From Gloeocapsopsis crepidinum LEGE 06123 (GTDB lineage Bacteria > Cyanobacteriota > Cyanobacteriia > Cyanobacteriales > Chroococcidiopsidaceae), in the NCBI RefSeq assembly GCF_015207655.1, contig NZ_JADEWN010000035.1, positions 1-57,618 on the forward strand: DNA of 57,618 bases, given 5' to 3'. Position numbers and translations under genes: made by a program. The notes beneath the pieces were generated by a model. It was not told the origin of the DNA and ran no database searches. It saw only the letters and a list, made by a program, of their open reading frames with translations. Shown in pieces: positions 35,512 to 45,756 of this stretch. The stretch's first letter is position 1; each line of letters begins with the position of its first letter.

Positions 35512-38076
35512 ATGACATCTCCAGACACCGCGATATGGCTACAAGAACGAACGGCTTTAGGAATTCTTTCTGCTGAAGTATTGGAAGCGATCGCGCAAGT
35601 TCTTGAAGAAGTAACTTTACCAGAAAATCATCCTCTCGTCACAGAAGACACGCCTCCAGAAGCACTCTATATTCTTAAACAAGGCAAACTCGAAAGCTAC
35701 CCCACTCATCAAAGCAATTTAGCAGCAGCGTGTAGTTTTCTTCCTGGATCAGTTGTTCATCTCCAGGAACTCTTGTTAGACCAACCTGCACAACGTACTA
35801 TTAAAACTCTTAGTGAAAGTCACTTTTGGGTTATTCCGGCAGCGCAATTCAAACAAATTGTGGCGCGACATCCAGAAATTACACAAGTGTTTTCGCGTCA
35901 ACTTATCCAAGAAGTCGCACAACTTACCTCAGCACTTTCTTACGAACAAGAACGTTCCCAAGCGCTGCGTCCTTATTTAGTTACCAAAGCACAACGCGGT
36001 ATTGTAGGGACAAGTCGCTATGCAGTGCGTCTACGTGCAGTAATTCGCGAAGCTAGCATAGAACGCAAGTCAGTGTTAATTTTTGGCGAACCAGGATTAG
36101 AGAAAGATAACATTGCGGCTTTGATTCACTTCGGTTCTCCGCAGCGTAAACAACCAATTATCAAACTTAACTGTAGTATTCTTCAATCGAGTGGTGCAGA
36201 CTTATTCGGTCGCGCAAGTGGTAAAGTCGGATTACTCGAATGGCTGGGAGATGGCACACTTGTTCTCAATAATATTCAAGATCTCCCTGTGGAGTTAGTT
36301 CCTTCGTTAGTACAACTACTCAAAACAGGTACATACACTCCAGTAAGTCGTTCAGGAGAACCTACTCCTGCAACTCGGACTTCTCATGCTCGGATTTTGA
36401 TGATTTCTGAAAGGACTCAGTCTATAATAGAGCGCTGCGCTGGTCAAATTATCAAAGTTCCCCCACTACGAGTACGTAAAACTGATATTAAAGCTCAAGC
36501 TGAGTATTACATTAGTCTCTACAGTCGCAGTCAAGGCATTTCCAAACCAAGAATTACTCCAGAGGCGCTACGCCGCTTACAATCCTATGATTTTCCTGGT
36601 AATCTGCAAGAACTACAAAGCTTAGTAGAAAGAGCCATTATTCAATCAGCGGGAGGATCAGAACTTACTGAAGAAATTTTTTGGTCAGCCCAAACGAAGA
36701 AAAAACAATTCCGTGTCAATCTTTTAAATATGTATTCTGGATTGCGACGATTTCTGCGTAGTCCTTGGTATCCAGACAGGATTAATTACGGCTTTACTCT
36801 ATGGTTTTTTGCTGTCGTTGTCATTGTCCTCTTCGTTGGTCCGCAACATCGTAGTGAGAACTTTGCCTTAAATATGTTTTGGGCATGGTGGTGGCCTTTA
36901 ATATTACTTGGATTTCCGTTTCTCGGACGAATTTGGTGTGCCTTTTGTCCCTTCATGATTTACGGAGAAATAACACAAAAGCTCTCGCTATGGCTATTTC
37001 CGCGACAATTAAAATCATGGCCGCGACATCAAGCAGAAAAATGGGGTGGATGGTTTTTATTTGGATTATTTACCTTAATTTTCTTGTGGGAAGAACTTTG
37101 GAATTTAGAAGATACAGCTTATCTCTCTAGTTGCTTGCTATTGTTAATTACTGCTGGGGCGATGATTTTCTCGGCAATTTTTGAGCGTCGATTTTGGTGT
37201 CGCTACCTCTGTCCCATTGGAGGAATGAATGGGCTATTTGCTAAATTATCAATGATTGAATTGCGGGCGCAACAGGGCACTTGTTCGGCGGAGTGTACAA
37301 CATATCAGTGTTACAAAGGTGGTCCGCAAAAGGGTGAAGGAATGGAAACGAATGGGTGTCCCTTGTACTCGCACCCTGCACAACTTGAAGATAACCGCGA
37401 TTGTGTACTGTGCATGACGTGTTTGAAAGCTTGTCCGCACCGTTCGGTTGAAGTTAACTTGCGTCCTCCTGGAATTGAATTATGGACAACACACGTACCC
37501 CGTTCTTATGAAGTAGCGTTGTTGTTTTTGCTCTTTGGTGGAGTATTTTTGCATCGTTTACCAGAGTTGCAAGCTACTCTAGGATGGCATCTAGATTTGA
37601 CGCAGTTTTTACCACATTTAGGAGTATCGTTAACTGCTTTAGTTATTCCAGCGATCGCTGCACTATCGGTATACGGTTTGATGCAGCTATTGTATTTGTT
37701 CAGCAAGTTTATCAAACAAACCAAATCTAATTTCGTTCCTAAACCTAAACCATTTACAGAGATAGCTTATGGTTATTTGCCTCTTGTGTTAGGTGGAAAT
37801 CTGGCACACTACCTACGTTTAGGTTTGGGAGAGGCTGGCAGGATTGTTCCGGTAACGTTAGCAACTTTTGGCTATAGCACTCAAGGAATGCCAATTGTCA
37901 TAGCGCATCCTGCTGTCACTGCATTTTTACAAGGAGTCACGTTAGTTTTTTCTGTACTGTTAACAATAGTGTTGACACACAAAATTACCCGTCAGCCGTT
38001 ACGTCTGCTTTTACCGCAACATTTAGGTGCGATCGCCTTAACCACAATGATTTGGATACTTGTTGTCGGTCGGTAA
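35512..38076 (+). CDS. Fusion: cNMP-binding-like domain, degenerate NtrC-type AAA+ domain, membrane polyferredoxin
   Basis: An 854-residue, three-part protein. Residues 1 to about 135 look like a cyclic-nucleotide-binding beta-roll (PPEALYILKQGKLESYPTHQ, then FLPGSVVHLQELLL). Residues about 155-400 follow the sigma-54-activator AAA+ fold (IGTSRYAVRLRAV; KLNCSILQSSGADLFG; DFPGNLQELQSLVERAI). Walker A is GEPGLEKD instead of GESGTGKE, Walker B is LVLNNI instead of LFLDEI, and the GAFTGA loop is missing, so ATP hydrolysis and sigma-54 contact are unlikely. From about 425 there are several transmembrane helices with NapH/NosR/CcoG-like motifs WCAFCP (about 474) and RYLCPIGGMNG. A soluble cysteine cluster follows (CSAECTTYQC; CVLCMTCLKACPH at about 631), then more helices. 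It is probably a membrane redox protein with a sensory front end. Confidence 0.82.
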   Translation: MTSPDTAIWLQERTALGILSAEVLEAIAQVLEEVTLPENHPLVTEDTPPEALYILKQGKLESYPTHQSNLAAACSFLPGSVVHLQELLLDQPAQRTIKTLSESHFWVIPAAQFKQIVARHPEITQVFSRQLIQEVAQLTSALSYEQERSQALRPYLVTKAQRGIVGTSRYAVRLRAVIREASIERKSVLIFGEPGLEKDNIAALIHFGSPQRKQPIIKLNCSILQSSGADLFGRASGKVGLLEWLGDGTLVLNNIQDLPVELVPSLVQLLKTGTYTPVSRSGEPTPATRTSHARILMISERTQSIIERCAGQIIKVPPLRVRKTDIKAQAEYYISLYSRSQGISKPRITPEALRRLQSYDFPGNLQELQSLVERAIIQSAGGSELTEEIFWSAQTKKKQFRVNLLNMYSGLRRFLRSPWYPDRINYGFTLWFFAVVVIVLFVGPQHRSENFALNMFWAWWWPLILLGFPFLGRIWCAFCPFMIYGEITQKLSLWLFPRQLKSWPRHQAEKWGGWFLFGLFTLIFLWEELWNLEDTAYLSSCLLLLITAGAMIFSAIFERRFWCRYLCPIGGMNGLFAKLSMIELRAQQGTCSAECTTYQCYKGGPQKGEGMETNGCPLYSHPAQLEDNRDCVLCMTCLKACPHRSVEVNLRPPGIELWTTHVPRSYEVALLFLLFGGVFLHRLPELQATLGWHLDLTQFLPHLGVSLTALVIPAIAALSVYGLMQLLYLFSKFIKQTKSNFVPKPKPFTEIAYGYLPLVLGGNLAHYLRLGLGEAGRIVPVTLATFGYSTQGMPIVIAHPAVTAFLQGVTLVFSVLLTIVLTHKITRQPLRLLLPQHLGAIALTTMIWILVVGR

Positions 38077-38082
38077 GCGAGT

Positions 38083-38128
38083 GCGCATCAATTCGCTGCT
38101 AAATACACAAAGTCCACCTTCGTGGACT
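38083..38128 (-). repeat. Dispersed palindromic repeat, copy 4 (inverted)
   Basis: The unit is in reverse orientation: AGTCCACCTTCGTGGACT (38111-38128) preceded by an imperfect GCGCATCAATTCGC. It follows the stop of the polyferredoxin fusion gene closely and may end its transcript. Confidence 0.75.
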
Positions 38129-38188
38129 ACTTTGTAAAATTTAATCCTGCATCATGGATTTATACCCTGCCTCAAGACATGAAGATCC

Positions 38189-38539
38189 ATGAACGATAGA
38201 AATCAATATCTTTTAGAATTAGCAAAACGCAATGTCAAAGCGTATATCGCTAACCCAAAAACTAAAGCTGCAATGGTCGCAGGTTCAGTTGCAGAAGAAC
38301 TGTGTGATGAGTATTCTGATTGTGACGTAAGCATTTATGACGATGAGTTACCTTCTGAAGAAGAATTACAGCTTGCGCGTCAGCAAAATCAAGGTTCAGA
38401 ACGGCTTTGGATTTTAGGCGATCGCAGATCTTGCTCATCCTTAGCTTCATTGATTGCTGCAAATAAAAGCTGTAAGGAACTTGTCATGCTGGCAGTGACA
38501 AAAAGTGTACTCGATCGAGGATTAGGCGATGCTACTTAA
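38189..38539 (+). pseudogene. Truncated nucleotidyltransferase
   Basis: Of 116 residues, the first 80 match the start of a polymerase-beta-type nucleotidyltransferase: KAAMVAGSVAEELCDEYSDC and DVSIYDDELP contain the G-S and D-x-D-type catalytic elements. After WILGDR the sequence changes abruptly to an unrelated, non-family tail (SCSSLASLIAANKSCKELVM). The switch coincides with the HIP1 octamer in GGCGATCGCAG (about 38420), suggesting an internal deletion or recombination. It is probably a nonfunctional remnant. It lies next to the broken rhodanese gene. Confidence 0.55.
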
Positions 38540-38580
38540 CCTCTCCTAATCTTAGCTAAGCGTGATGATAGGAAAAAGCA

Positions 38581-39415
38581 ATGTCTCAATATGCTCACCC
38601 TGAAGTTTTAGTCGATACGCAATGGCTGATGAATCATCTCAACGATCCGACGGTGCGTGTAGTTAAAGTTAATACGAGTTCAGAGCCATACAAAAATGCT
38701 CACATTCCTGGTACAGTTTTCTGGAATATTTTTACAGATTTGTTGCTACCCAACCTTCGGATGAATCTAGATCCAACCGCTATCGAAAAATTGCTGGCGC
38801 GATCGGGAATTTCTAATGATACAACTGTAATTGCCTACGGTAGTTATCCTGGCACAGAAGCTTGGATCTTTTGGCTTTTAAAACTATTTGGACACGATCG
38901 CGTGTATGTTCTCAACGGCGGCTATCAGAAATGGGTGGCGGAAGGTTGCCCACTCGCAACTGATTTATCTAAACGTCACGCCGACTCAGTACTCTGCCAA
39001 ATCTCCTGATGTTCATTTGCGAGTTCTACTGCCAGAAGTTCAAGCTTCTCTAAACTGGACAGATTGCGTGTTACTTGATGTCCGTACTTCTCCAGAGTAT
39101 CGCGGCGAAATTTTCATGATGCAGCCGCCAGAAGGTACAGAACGCGGCGGTCATATTCCAGGTGCTGTCCATCTTGAGCATACTCTCATGCTCAATGAAG
39201 ATGGAACGTTTAAATCAGTCGAAGAGTTACACGCACTTTATACTAGCCAAGGCATCACACCTGATAAAGAAGTATTTCCTTATTGTGCGATTGGTGGACG
39301 GTCTGCCTATACTTGGTTCGTTCTGAAATACTTATTGGGCTATCCTCACGTCCGAAATTATGACGGGTCGTGGAACGAATGAAGCCGTCTTCCTAATGTG
39401 CCAATCGAGCGATAA
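38581..39415 (+). pseudogene. Two-domain rhodanese (sulfurtransferase) broken by a frameshift and a stop
   Basis: The first part (38581 to about 38970) encodes the N-terminal rhodanese domain (HPEVLVDTQWLMNHLNDPTV; YGSYPGTEAWIFWLLKLFGH; VLNGGYQKWVAEGCPLA). At TCTAAACGTCACG (about 38969-38981) one extra A shifts the frame; the sequence continues in the +1 frame as NVTPTQYSAKSPDVHLRVLL and the C-terminal domain with the active-site loop CAIGGRS. This frame ends at TGA 39380, where WNE is followed by an in-frame SRLPNVPIER and taa 39413-39415, so a Trp codon has probably become TGA. Two independent lesions argue for a real pseudogene rather than a sequencing error. Confidence 0.8.
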
Positions 39416-39561
39416 GCCTGATATTACGCACCACACCATTACAGATGACGAGCGATCGCGTCACCAATACAGAATCAAAAGCGTTTTTGCGCTCTTAAAC
39501 TATAAATTTAAACTGAAAATTAATCTGAATTAGCCTCTTCTCAACTACTTGTTATTCTTTC

Positions 39562-40194
39562 TCAATTAGCAGATATCAATTGCTCTGTTGCATTCAGTGA
39601 AACTGGCTCTAGTTCTGCTTCTGGTACATTTTCACAGGAAGTTGTAAAGTGTCGGTCAATAACTTCAGGAATTTCTGCTGCTTGGATGCGGCTGTAACGG
39701 GTTTTATCGGGCATGACAATATTAGGACCTGCTTTACATTGTTTAAGGCAACCTGTACCTTTGATGGCGACTTCGTTTTCTAAACCGCGATCGCTCAACG
39801 TCGCCTGTAATGCTTGACAAACCCCTGTACCGCCCCGTTTCATACAGCTAGACTTTTGACAAACCAGAATACTTGTTTTCTTTTTACTTGGTGCAACTTT
39901 TGGAGAAACTGCGTTTTCTGGCGCTTGAGGTGTTGTACGCGTGACTTGTGCAGCTTTGAGTTTTAGTTTGCCAGTTTTTAAGTCGAGCTTGCGTTCGCCT
40001 AGTACTTGTACCCAATCACCTGGTATTAATTGTAACTCTTGCTGCCGTAGTTCTTTGCAAGGTTTAATCCAGTATTCACCCTCGGCGCTTGCTACACGCA
40101 GATATTTTAGCTTGTAGCCATCCTCTAAAATGAAATTCAAAAAGCGTCCTTCCAATGTAAATTCTGATACTTTTTTACTCTTTGATTTACCCAT
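39562..40194 (-). CDS. Thioredoxin-like [2Fe-2S] ferredoxin-domain protein
   Basis: A 210-residue protein. The N-terminal 95 residues resemble a small beta-barrel (FTLEGRFLNFILEDGYKLKY, LIPGDWVQVLGERKLDLKTG). From about 105 it has the thioredoxin-like [2Fe-2S] fold known from NuoE-type proteins and the shethna-type ferredoxin, with ligands C112, C117, C149 and C153 in ILVCQKSSCMKRGG and GTGCLKQCKAGPN. It is a likely electron carrier; the partner is unknown. A small conserved gene lies 27 nt upstream on the same strand. Confidence 0.82.
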   Translation of the reverse strand: MGKSKSKKVSEFTLEGRFLNFILEDGYKLKYLRVASAEGEYWIKPCKELRQQELQLIPGDWVQVLGERKLDLKTGKLKLKAAQVTRTTPQAPENAVSPKVAPSKKKTSILVCQKSSCMKRGGTGVCQALQATLSDRGLENEVAIKGTGCLKQCKAGPNIVMPDKTRYSRIQAAEIPEVIDRHFTTSCENVPEAELEPVSLNATEQLISAN

Positions 40195-40221
40195 ATTTCT
40201 TTACCTTTTATTCAATTTGTC

Positions 40222-40482
40222 TTAAAAATCTTGTTCCCAGCAGCACTCTAGCCAGTAGATTAAATCATGACGAGACATTTTGAATTGTCTTGATACACTC
40301 CAAAGTTGAATGGCACTGTGGACATCAATAATATGAACTCGTAATGGTTGACTAGTGGCACACCAACAAGGAATTGCCAGCTCTTGTAGTCGTTGGTAAA
40401 TTTGCCACTTATCTAGACAGTTCACCTCCACCATCTCGCCAACATTCAGCCTAGCCCCTGACCCCAAGACAACTTCCTCCAT
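40222..40482 (-). CDS. Conserved cyanobacterial small protein
   Basis: An 86-residue protein of a cyanobacterial hypothetical family: VEVNCLDKWQIYQRLQELAI, PCWCATSQPLRVHI, then SAIQLWSVSRQFKMSRHDLI and YWLECCW. The real start could be the ATG at 40434 (MVEVNCLDK), since the first 16 residues look less conserved. It precedes the [2Fe-2S] protein gene by 27 nt, and the two probably share a transcript. The function is unknown. Confidence 0.68.
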   Translation of the reverse strand: MEEVVLGSGARLNVGEMVEVNCLDKWQIYQRLQELAIPCWCATSQPLRVHIIDVHSAIQLWSVSRQFKMSRHDLIYWLECCWEQDF

Positions 40483-40712
40483 AAAGCTCCATTAAATTAA
40501 ATGAACCCAACCGATTGCAGCAGATTTCCTTTGTTATGTAACGCAGGAAAATTTAACTTTAAATCTAGAATACATTAACTGCGAATAATTCTCAAAACTT
40601 TTGCAAAAGAAAAGCAAAATAGGTGGTATGTGAAGCCTTTGTAAACGCTAAAGTAAAGCGATCGCAATGATCGCAGCCGTTATAGCGAATTAGAATGGTA
40701 CTGGATGCTACG

Positions 40713-40740
40713 TTGAGCAGACTTATTCCTGCAATACAAT
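40713..40740 (+). promoter_or_regulatory. Candidate dpsA promoter
   Basis: TTGAGC (40713-40718) and TACAAT (40735-40740) with 16-nt spacing lie just upstream of dpsA, giving a short leader with a strong GAGGAG ribosome-binding site before ATG 40762. The pattern is plausible but not unique. Confidence 0.35.
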
Positions 40741-40761
40741 GCTCAAAAAGAGAGGAGAAAT

Positions 40762-41319
40762 ATGGCTGAAGCTCAAACCGTATTACGTAATTTTGGGCAG
40801 GTTTACGATAACCCCGTCCTGCTAGATCGCTCAGTAACAGAGCCAATTTGCGAGGGCTTAAACGCTGCCTTAGCTAGCTTCCAGGCTTTGTATATCCAAT
40901 ATCAAAAGCACCACTTCGTCGTCGAAGGCGCAGAATTTTATCAACTGCATCAATTCTTCAACGAAAGCTACGACGAAGTTCAAGAACACGTCCATGATGT
41001 CGGCGAACGTCTCGATGGTATTGGCGGCGTCCCCGCTGCAACATTTAGTAAGTTGGCTGAACTATGCTGCTTTGAACAAGAACCCGATGGCGTCTTCTCT
41101 TGTCGCCAAATGGTAGAACACGACTTAGCTGCAGAACAGGCAATGATCGGTTTGATTCGCCGCCAAGCAGCCCAAGCTGAAAGTCTAGGCGATCGCGCTA
41201 CACGTCACCTTTACGAAAAAATCCTTCTAGAAACCGAAGAAAGAGCATATCACTTAGCTCACTTCTTGGCTCATGACAGTCTCACATTAGGATTTATAGG
41301 TAACGGTAATAGTAACTAG
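40762..41319 (+). CDS. dpsA: DNA-binding ferritin-like protein Dps
   Basis: A 185-residue Dps-family four-helix protein that oxidises and stores iron with peroxide and protects DNA. The ferroxidase pattern of the family is seen in [20 protein letters not shown] and [19 protein letters not shown], where His and Asp/Glu sit at the dimer interface. The C-terminal half is the longer cyanobacterial DpsA form ([20 protein letters not shown]). GAGGAG precedes the ATG. It is followed by a TTTTGAG tandem repeat. It is transcribed away from the small conserved gene and [2Fe-2S] gene. Confidence 0.92.
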   Translation: MAEAQTVLRNFGQVYDNPVLLDRSVTEPICEGLNAALASFQALYIQYQKHHFVVEGAEFYQLHQFFNESYDEVQEHVHDVGERLDGIGGVPAATFSKLAELCCFEQEPDGVFSCRQMVEHDLAAEQAMIGLIRRQAAQAESLGDRATRHLYEKILLETEERAYHLAHFLAHDSLTLGFIGNGNSN

Positions 41320-41326
41320 TGGTTAG

Positions 41327-41407
41327 TTTTGAGTTTTGAGTTTTGAGTTTTGAGTTTTGAATTAAAAGAATTTCTTAACTCAGCACTCAACACTCATAAT
41401 TCAGAAC
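41327..41407. repeat. TTTTGAG tandem repeat with inverted partner
   Basis: Four perfect copies of TTTTGAG and a fifth partial one (41327-41360) are followed by a region rich in the complementary AACTCA/ACTCA motif (41374-41407). The pair can fold into a long imperfect hairpin after dpsA. Short tandem heptamer repeats like this are common in cyanobacterial intergenic DNA. Confidence 0.7.
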
Positions 41408-41537
41408 TCCCTTGCTCCCCTAACCCCTAGTTAAGTCATCAAATCTTGGAAAACTTGCTAAATAAACCACAATTAATAGGGGCATTGCCGCTTAAAATAA
41501 TCAGGATTCAAAAATTCCTTCTCTAGGTAGAAAGACT

Positions 41538-44500
41538 ATGCCCCGCCGCGACGATATCCATAAAATTCTATTGCTTGGCTCCGGTCCAATTGTGATTGGA
41601 CAAGCTTGCGAGTTTGATTACTCCGGTACGCAAGCCTGTAAAGCACTCCGCGAAGAAGGATATCAGGTGGTGCTGGTGAACTCAAATCCGGCGACGATTA
41701 TGACTGATCCGGAAACAGCGGACAGGACGTATATTGAACCGCTGACACCGGAAATTGTCGAGAAAATTATTGCCAAAGAGCGCCCTGAAGCTTTGCTACC
41801 AACAATGGGCGGTCAGACTGCGCTCAATATTGCTGTGGCTTTGTCAAAGAACGGAGTTTTGGAAAAGTATGGCGTTGAACTCATTGGTGCGAAGCTACCT
41901 GCAATCGAAAAAGCTGAAGATCGACAACTATTTAAACAGGCAATGGAGAAAATCGGAGTGGGTGTGTGTCCCTCCGGTATTGCTTCTACAGTTGATGAAG
42001 CAAGAGCGATCGCGCTCACAATTGGTAGCTATCCCCTGATTATTCGCCCTGCTTTTACAATGGGTGGTACTGGTGGTGGTATCTCATACAACCAAGAAGA
42101 GTTTGAAACAATGGCACAAGGGGGAATTGATGCCAGTCCAGTTTCCCAAATTTTGATTGAACAATCGCTATTAGGCTGGAAAGAATACGAACTCGAAGTG
42201 ATGCGCGACTTGGCAGATAATGTCGTGATTATTTGCTCAATCGAAAACCTCGATCCGATGGGAATTCACACCGGAGATTCAATTACGGTTGCTCCTGCCC
42301 AAACGCTTACAGACAAAGAGTACCAGCGCCTCCGCGATGCTTCGATTCAGATTATTCGTGAAATTGGCGTAGAAACAGGCGGTTCGAATATTCAATTTGC
42401 GGTGAATCCGGTTGATGGAGATGTCATTGTGATTGAGATGAATCCCCGCGTCTCACGCAGTTCAGCTTTGGCGTCTAAAGCTACAGGTTTCCCGATCGCT
42501 AAATTTGCCGCAAAACTAGCCGTCGGCTACACGCTAGATGAAATCAAAAACGACATCACCAAGAAAACTCCAGCGTCGTTTGAACCGACAATTGACTATG
42601 TAGTCACTAAAATTCCTCGGTTTGCCTTTGAAAAATTCCCTGGTTCTGAACCTGTACTAACGACTCAAATGAAGTCGGTAGGCGAGGCAATGGCAATTGG
42701 CAGAACATTTCAAGAATCGTTCCAAAAAGCCTTGCGATCGCTCGAAACTGGACGTGCTGGCTGGGGATGCGATCGCTCTGAAAAACTTCCTAGTGGCGAA
42801 CAAATTCGCGCTCAATTACGCACGCCAAACCCTGAACGAATTTTTGCAGTACGTCATGCCATGCAGCTTGGGCTAAGTACTGAAGATATTTACGAACTGA
42901 CGGGGATTGATCCCTGGTTCTTAGATAAAATGCAACAGTTGCTCGACACAGAGAAATTTCTTAAGCGGACGCCCTTGGAGAAGTTGACAAAAGAGCAACT
43001 CTATGGAGTTAAGCGTCAGGGATTTAGCGATCGCCAAATTGCGTTTGCAACGAAAACAACCGAAGATGCGGTACGCGAGTATCGTAAAAGACTCAGTGTC
43101 ATTCCTGTCTACAAAACAGTAGATACCTGTGCAGCAGAATTTGAAGCGTATACTCCTTACCACTACTCCACCTACGAAGAAGAATCCGAAGTTCAACCGT
43201 CGGATAAACAAAAGGTAATGATTCTAGGTGGTGGTCCTAACCGCATTGGACAAGGTATTGAGTTTGATTATTGCTGTTGTCATGCTAGCTATGCGCTCAA
43301 AGCTGCAGGGTTTGAAACAATTATGGTTAACTCAAACCCCGAAACCGTCTCGACTGACTACGATACGAGCGATCGCCTTTACTTTGAACCGCTCACCAAA
43401 GAAGATGTATTAAATATCATTGAGGCAGAAACTCCTGTAGGAGTCATCATTCAATTTGGCGGACAAACACCACTTAAGTTAGCAGTACCGTTACAGGAAT
43501 ATTTAAACCGCCCAGAAGTCAAAGAATCGCTTCCGACTCGGATTTGGGGAACTTCTCCCGATTCAATCGATACTGCTGAAGATCGCGAACGGTTTGAGAA
43601 GATATTAAACGAGTTAGATATTGCCCAACCACCGAATGGAATTGCACGCAGTTATCAAGATGCCCTGGCGATCGCTAGTCGCATTGGTTATCCGGTTGTT
43701 GTGCGCCCAAGTTACGTGTTAGGCGGACGGGCGATGGAAATAGTTTACTCGGATACAGATCTCGAACGCTACATGACATTTGCGGTACAAGTAGAGCCAG
43801 ATCACCCGATTTTAATCGACAAGTTTCTCGAAAATGCGATTGAAGTCGATGTCGATGCGATCGCCGACAGCACAGGTAAAGTTGTCATTGGCGGAATTAT
43901 GGAACACATTGAACAAGCAGGAATTCACTCAGGTGATTCAGCGTGTTCTTTACCAGCAATTTCGCTACCATCTTCGGTATTAAATAAAATCCGGACTTGG
44001 ACTGTTCAACTAGCGCAGCGACTCCAAGTAATTGGATTAATGAACATTCAATTCGCGGTTGTCGGTGCTCACGGTTATAATCCTCAAGTTTATATCCTAG
44101 AAGCGAATCCCCGTGCTTCGCGGACGATTCCTTTTGTGTCTAAGACAACAGGTATTCCCCTGGCAAAAATGGCATCGTTGATTATGTCGGGCGAAACATT
44201 AGAATCACTTAATTTTACGCAGGAACCTTTGCCAAATCACATCGCAGTGAAAGAAGCTGTACTGCCATTTAATAAGTTTCCTGGTACAGACACAATTTTA
44301 GGACCAGAAATGCGCTCGACTGGTGAAGTTATGGGCATTGACAGTGATTTTGGTAAAGCCTTTGCTAAAGCAGAATTAGGCGCTGGCGAAACACTACCGC
44401 GTCAGGGTACGGTGTTTGTCTCAATGAGCGATCGCGACAAGACACTTGTTGTCCCGGTTGTCAAAGATTTCATCGATTTAGGTTTTACAGTTGTTGCGAC

Positions 44501-44804
44501 TGACGGTACGCGGCGGGTTCTCAAAGAGCATGGTTTAGAGGTTGAATTAATTCTGAAGCTTCATGAGGGACGCCCGAATGTTCTAGATTCAATTAAGAAT
44601 CAACAAATTCAATTGATTATCAATACTCCCTCTGGCGAGGAAGCCCAAACTGACGCCCGCCTAATTCGTCGCACGGCACTAGCTTACAAAATTCCAATCA
44701 TCACGACAATCGCTGGTGCTAAAGCAACTGCTGCGGCTATCCGTTCTTTACAAGCAACGCCTTTGAGTGTGAAGGCAATTCAAGATTACATCAGTGCTAG
44801 GTAA
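41538..44804 (+). CDS. carB: Carbamoyl-phosphate synthase large subunit
   Basis: It makes carbamoyl phosphate from bicarbonate, ATP and ammonia for arginine and pyrimidine synthesis. The protein has 1088 residues, the usual length, as two ATP-grasp halves: the first begins [20 protein letters not shown] with [16 protein letters not shown], and the second begins [20 protein letters not shown] with [19 protein letters not shown]. The C-terminal MGS-like allosteric domain starts at about residue 950 ([20 protein letters not shown]). The small subunit carA is not in the window. It is monocistronic here. Confidence 0.97.
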   Translation: MPRRDDIHKILLLGSGPIVIGQACEFDYSGTQACKALREEGYQVVLVNSNPATIMTDPETADRTYIEPLTPEIVEKIIAKERPEALLPTMGGQTALNIAVALSKNGVLEKYGVELIGAKLPAIEKAEDRQLFKQAMEKIGVGVCPSGIASTVDEARAIALTIGSYPLIIRPAFTMGGTGGGISYNQEEFETMAQGGIDASPVSQILIEQSLLGWKEYELEVMRDLADNVVIICSIENLDPMGIHTGDSITVAPAQTLTDKEYQRLRDASIQIIREIGVETGGSNIQFAVNPVDGDVIVIEMNPRVSRSSALASKATGFPIAKFAAKLAVGYTLDEIKNDITKKTPASFEPTIDYVVTKIPRFAFEKFPGSEPVLTTQMKSVGEAMAIGRTFQESFQKALRSLETGRAGWGCDRSEKLPSGEQIRAQLRTPNPERIFAVRHAMQLGLSTEDIYELTGIDPWFLDKMQQLLDTEKFLKRTPLEKLTKEQLYGVKRQGFSDRQIAFATKTTEDAVREYRKRLSVIPVYKTVDTCAAEFEAYTPYHYSTYEEESEVQPSDKQKVMILGGGPNRIGQGIEFDYCCCHASYALKAAGFETIMVNSNPETVSTDYDTSDRLYFEPLTKEDVLNIIEAETPVGVIIQFGGQTPLKLAVPLQEYLNRPEVKESLPTRIWGTSPDSIDTAEDRERFEKILNELDIAQPPNGIARSYQDALAIASRIGYPVVVRPSYVLGGRAMEIVYSDTDLERYMTFAVQVEPDHPILIDKFLENAIEVDVDAIADSTGKVVIGGIMEHIEQAGIHSGDSACSLPAISLPSSVLNKIRTWTVQLAQRLQVIGLMNIQFAVVGAHGYNPQVYILEANPRASRTIPFVSKTTGIPLAKMASLIMSGETLESLNFTQEPLPNHIAVKEAVLPFNKFPGTDTILGPEMRSTGEVMGIDSDFGKAFAKAELGAGETLPRQGTVFVSMSDRDKTLVVPVVKDFIDLGFTVVATDGTRRVLKEHGLEVELILKLHEGRPNVLDSIKNQQIQLIINTPSGEEAQTDARLIRRTALAYKIPIITTIAGAKATAAAIRSLQATPLSVKAIQDYISAR

Positions 44805-45756
44805 GAATGGGTATATGTAGCTGAAGCGAAGGGCTGTGTACTCTATTTATACTGCGGCGGCTTGGCTGTAATTCTAAATTTACCTATCTCAGGGGACTAC
44901 ACAACACTCGGTTGATAAAGGTTTGGAGAACTAAGCTGTCGCATCCTTTTGTCGAATTACCATAAGTTTTACCTAGTCTATGGCTTGTTGCAACATTTAG
45001 TATTATGAAATATCTTCCCTAAAGATATAAAGAGTTTAGAAGTTTCAAGAAGTCTTTCTAAATTCTGCTGTATTATTTAACTTCAGTATTTTAGGTGTAG
45101 TAGTACTTTATGTAATTCAAAAACTCTACGAATCTCAACTGATCTCGTCATTAACAGGCTATAAGTAAGTAAAAACAAGGTAACTAAAAATACATATATA
45201 TCATAACTCTCATTTTTAACTACTAAAATGTAAAAAAATGTATCTAAACCAAATTTACGGCAGAAAACTCAATTCCTGCATTAAAATAAACATTCTAAGT
45301 ACAACTAGCGAAAAATTAAATCAAACTTTACAACGTTTTGTTTTCCAAGATGCAATTGTGAGAACGATTAGTAGTTAGGCTGTAGAAAAAAATCAGTCAG
45401 ACTAACTTTGTAGTAACTCAGTTCAGCTATTAGATCGGTGGGGAGTACAACAGCAGCGTAAGAATTTAGCAGTTACCCTTGGAGTTCAAACACTGAAAAT
45501 TAGCAACACTGGACTAATAAAGGTTACAATAGTTAACATAGGAGTATTTAAATTTAATGAAGTGGTGACAAGACAAGTTTTAGCTACTTTGTCTGGAGTT
45601 ATCGTTTCCAAGGTCAAATTTTGGGGTCAAACACTTAAGTTGTTCATCATCAACAATCATTTAATCTTTGTTGAGTGTGACTTTGCACAAAAGTTGCCAG
45701 TCAATGATCGCACCATCTCGCCAAACCTTTGATTATCAATTTACTAGCGTAGTGCC
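44805..45756. other. Long non-coding gap upstream of the sigma factor gene
   Basis: About 950 nt with no frame that looks coding. It is AT-rich with several poly-A/T stretches (around 45180-45360). It must hold the sigma factor promoter, perhaps with a long leader, since group 2 sigma genes are stress-regulated. No tRNA, 6S RNA, tmRNA or riboswitch was recognised by eye. Confidence 0.5.

Noticed and set aside
35512-38076. Annotation as a functional sigma-54-dependent transcription activator
   Set aside because: Walker A and B residues are lost, the GAFTGA loop is absent, no DNA-binding domain follows, and cyanobacteria lack sigma-54.
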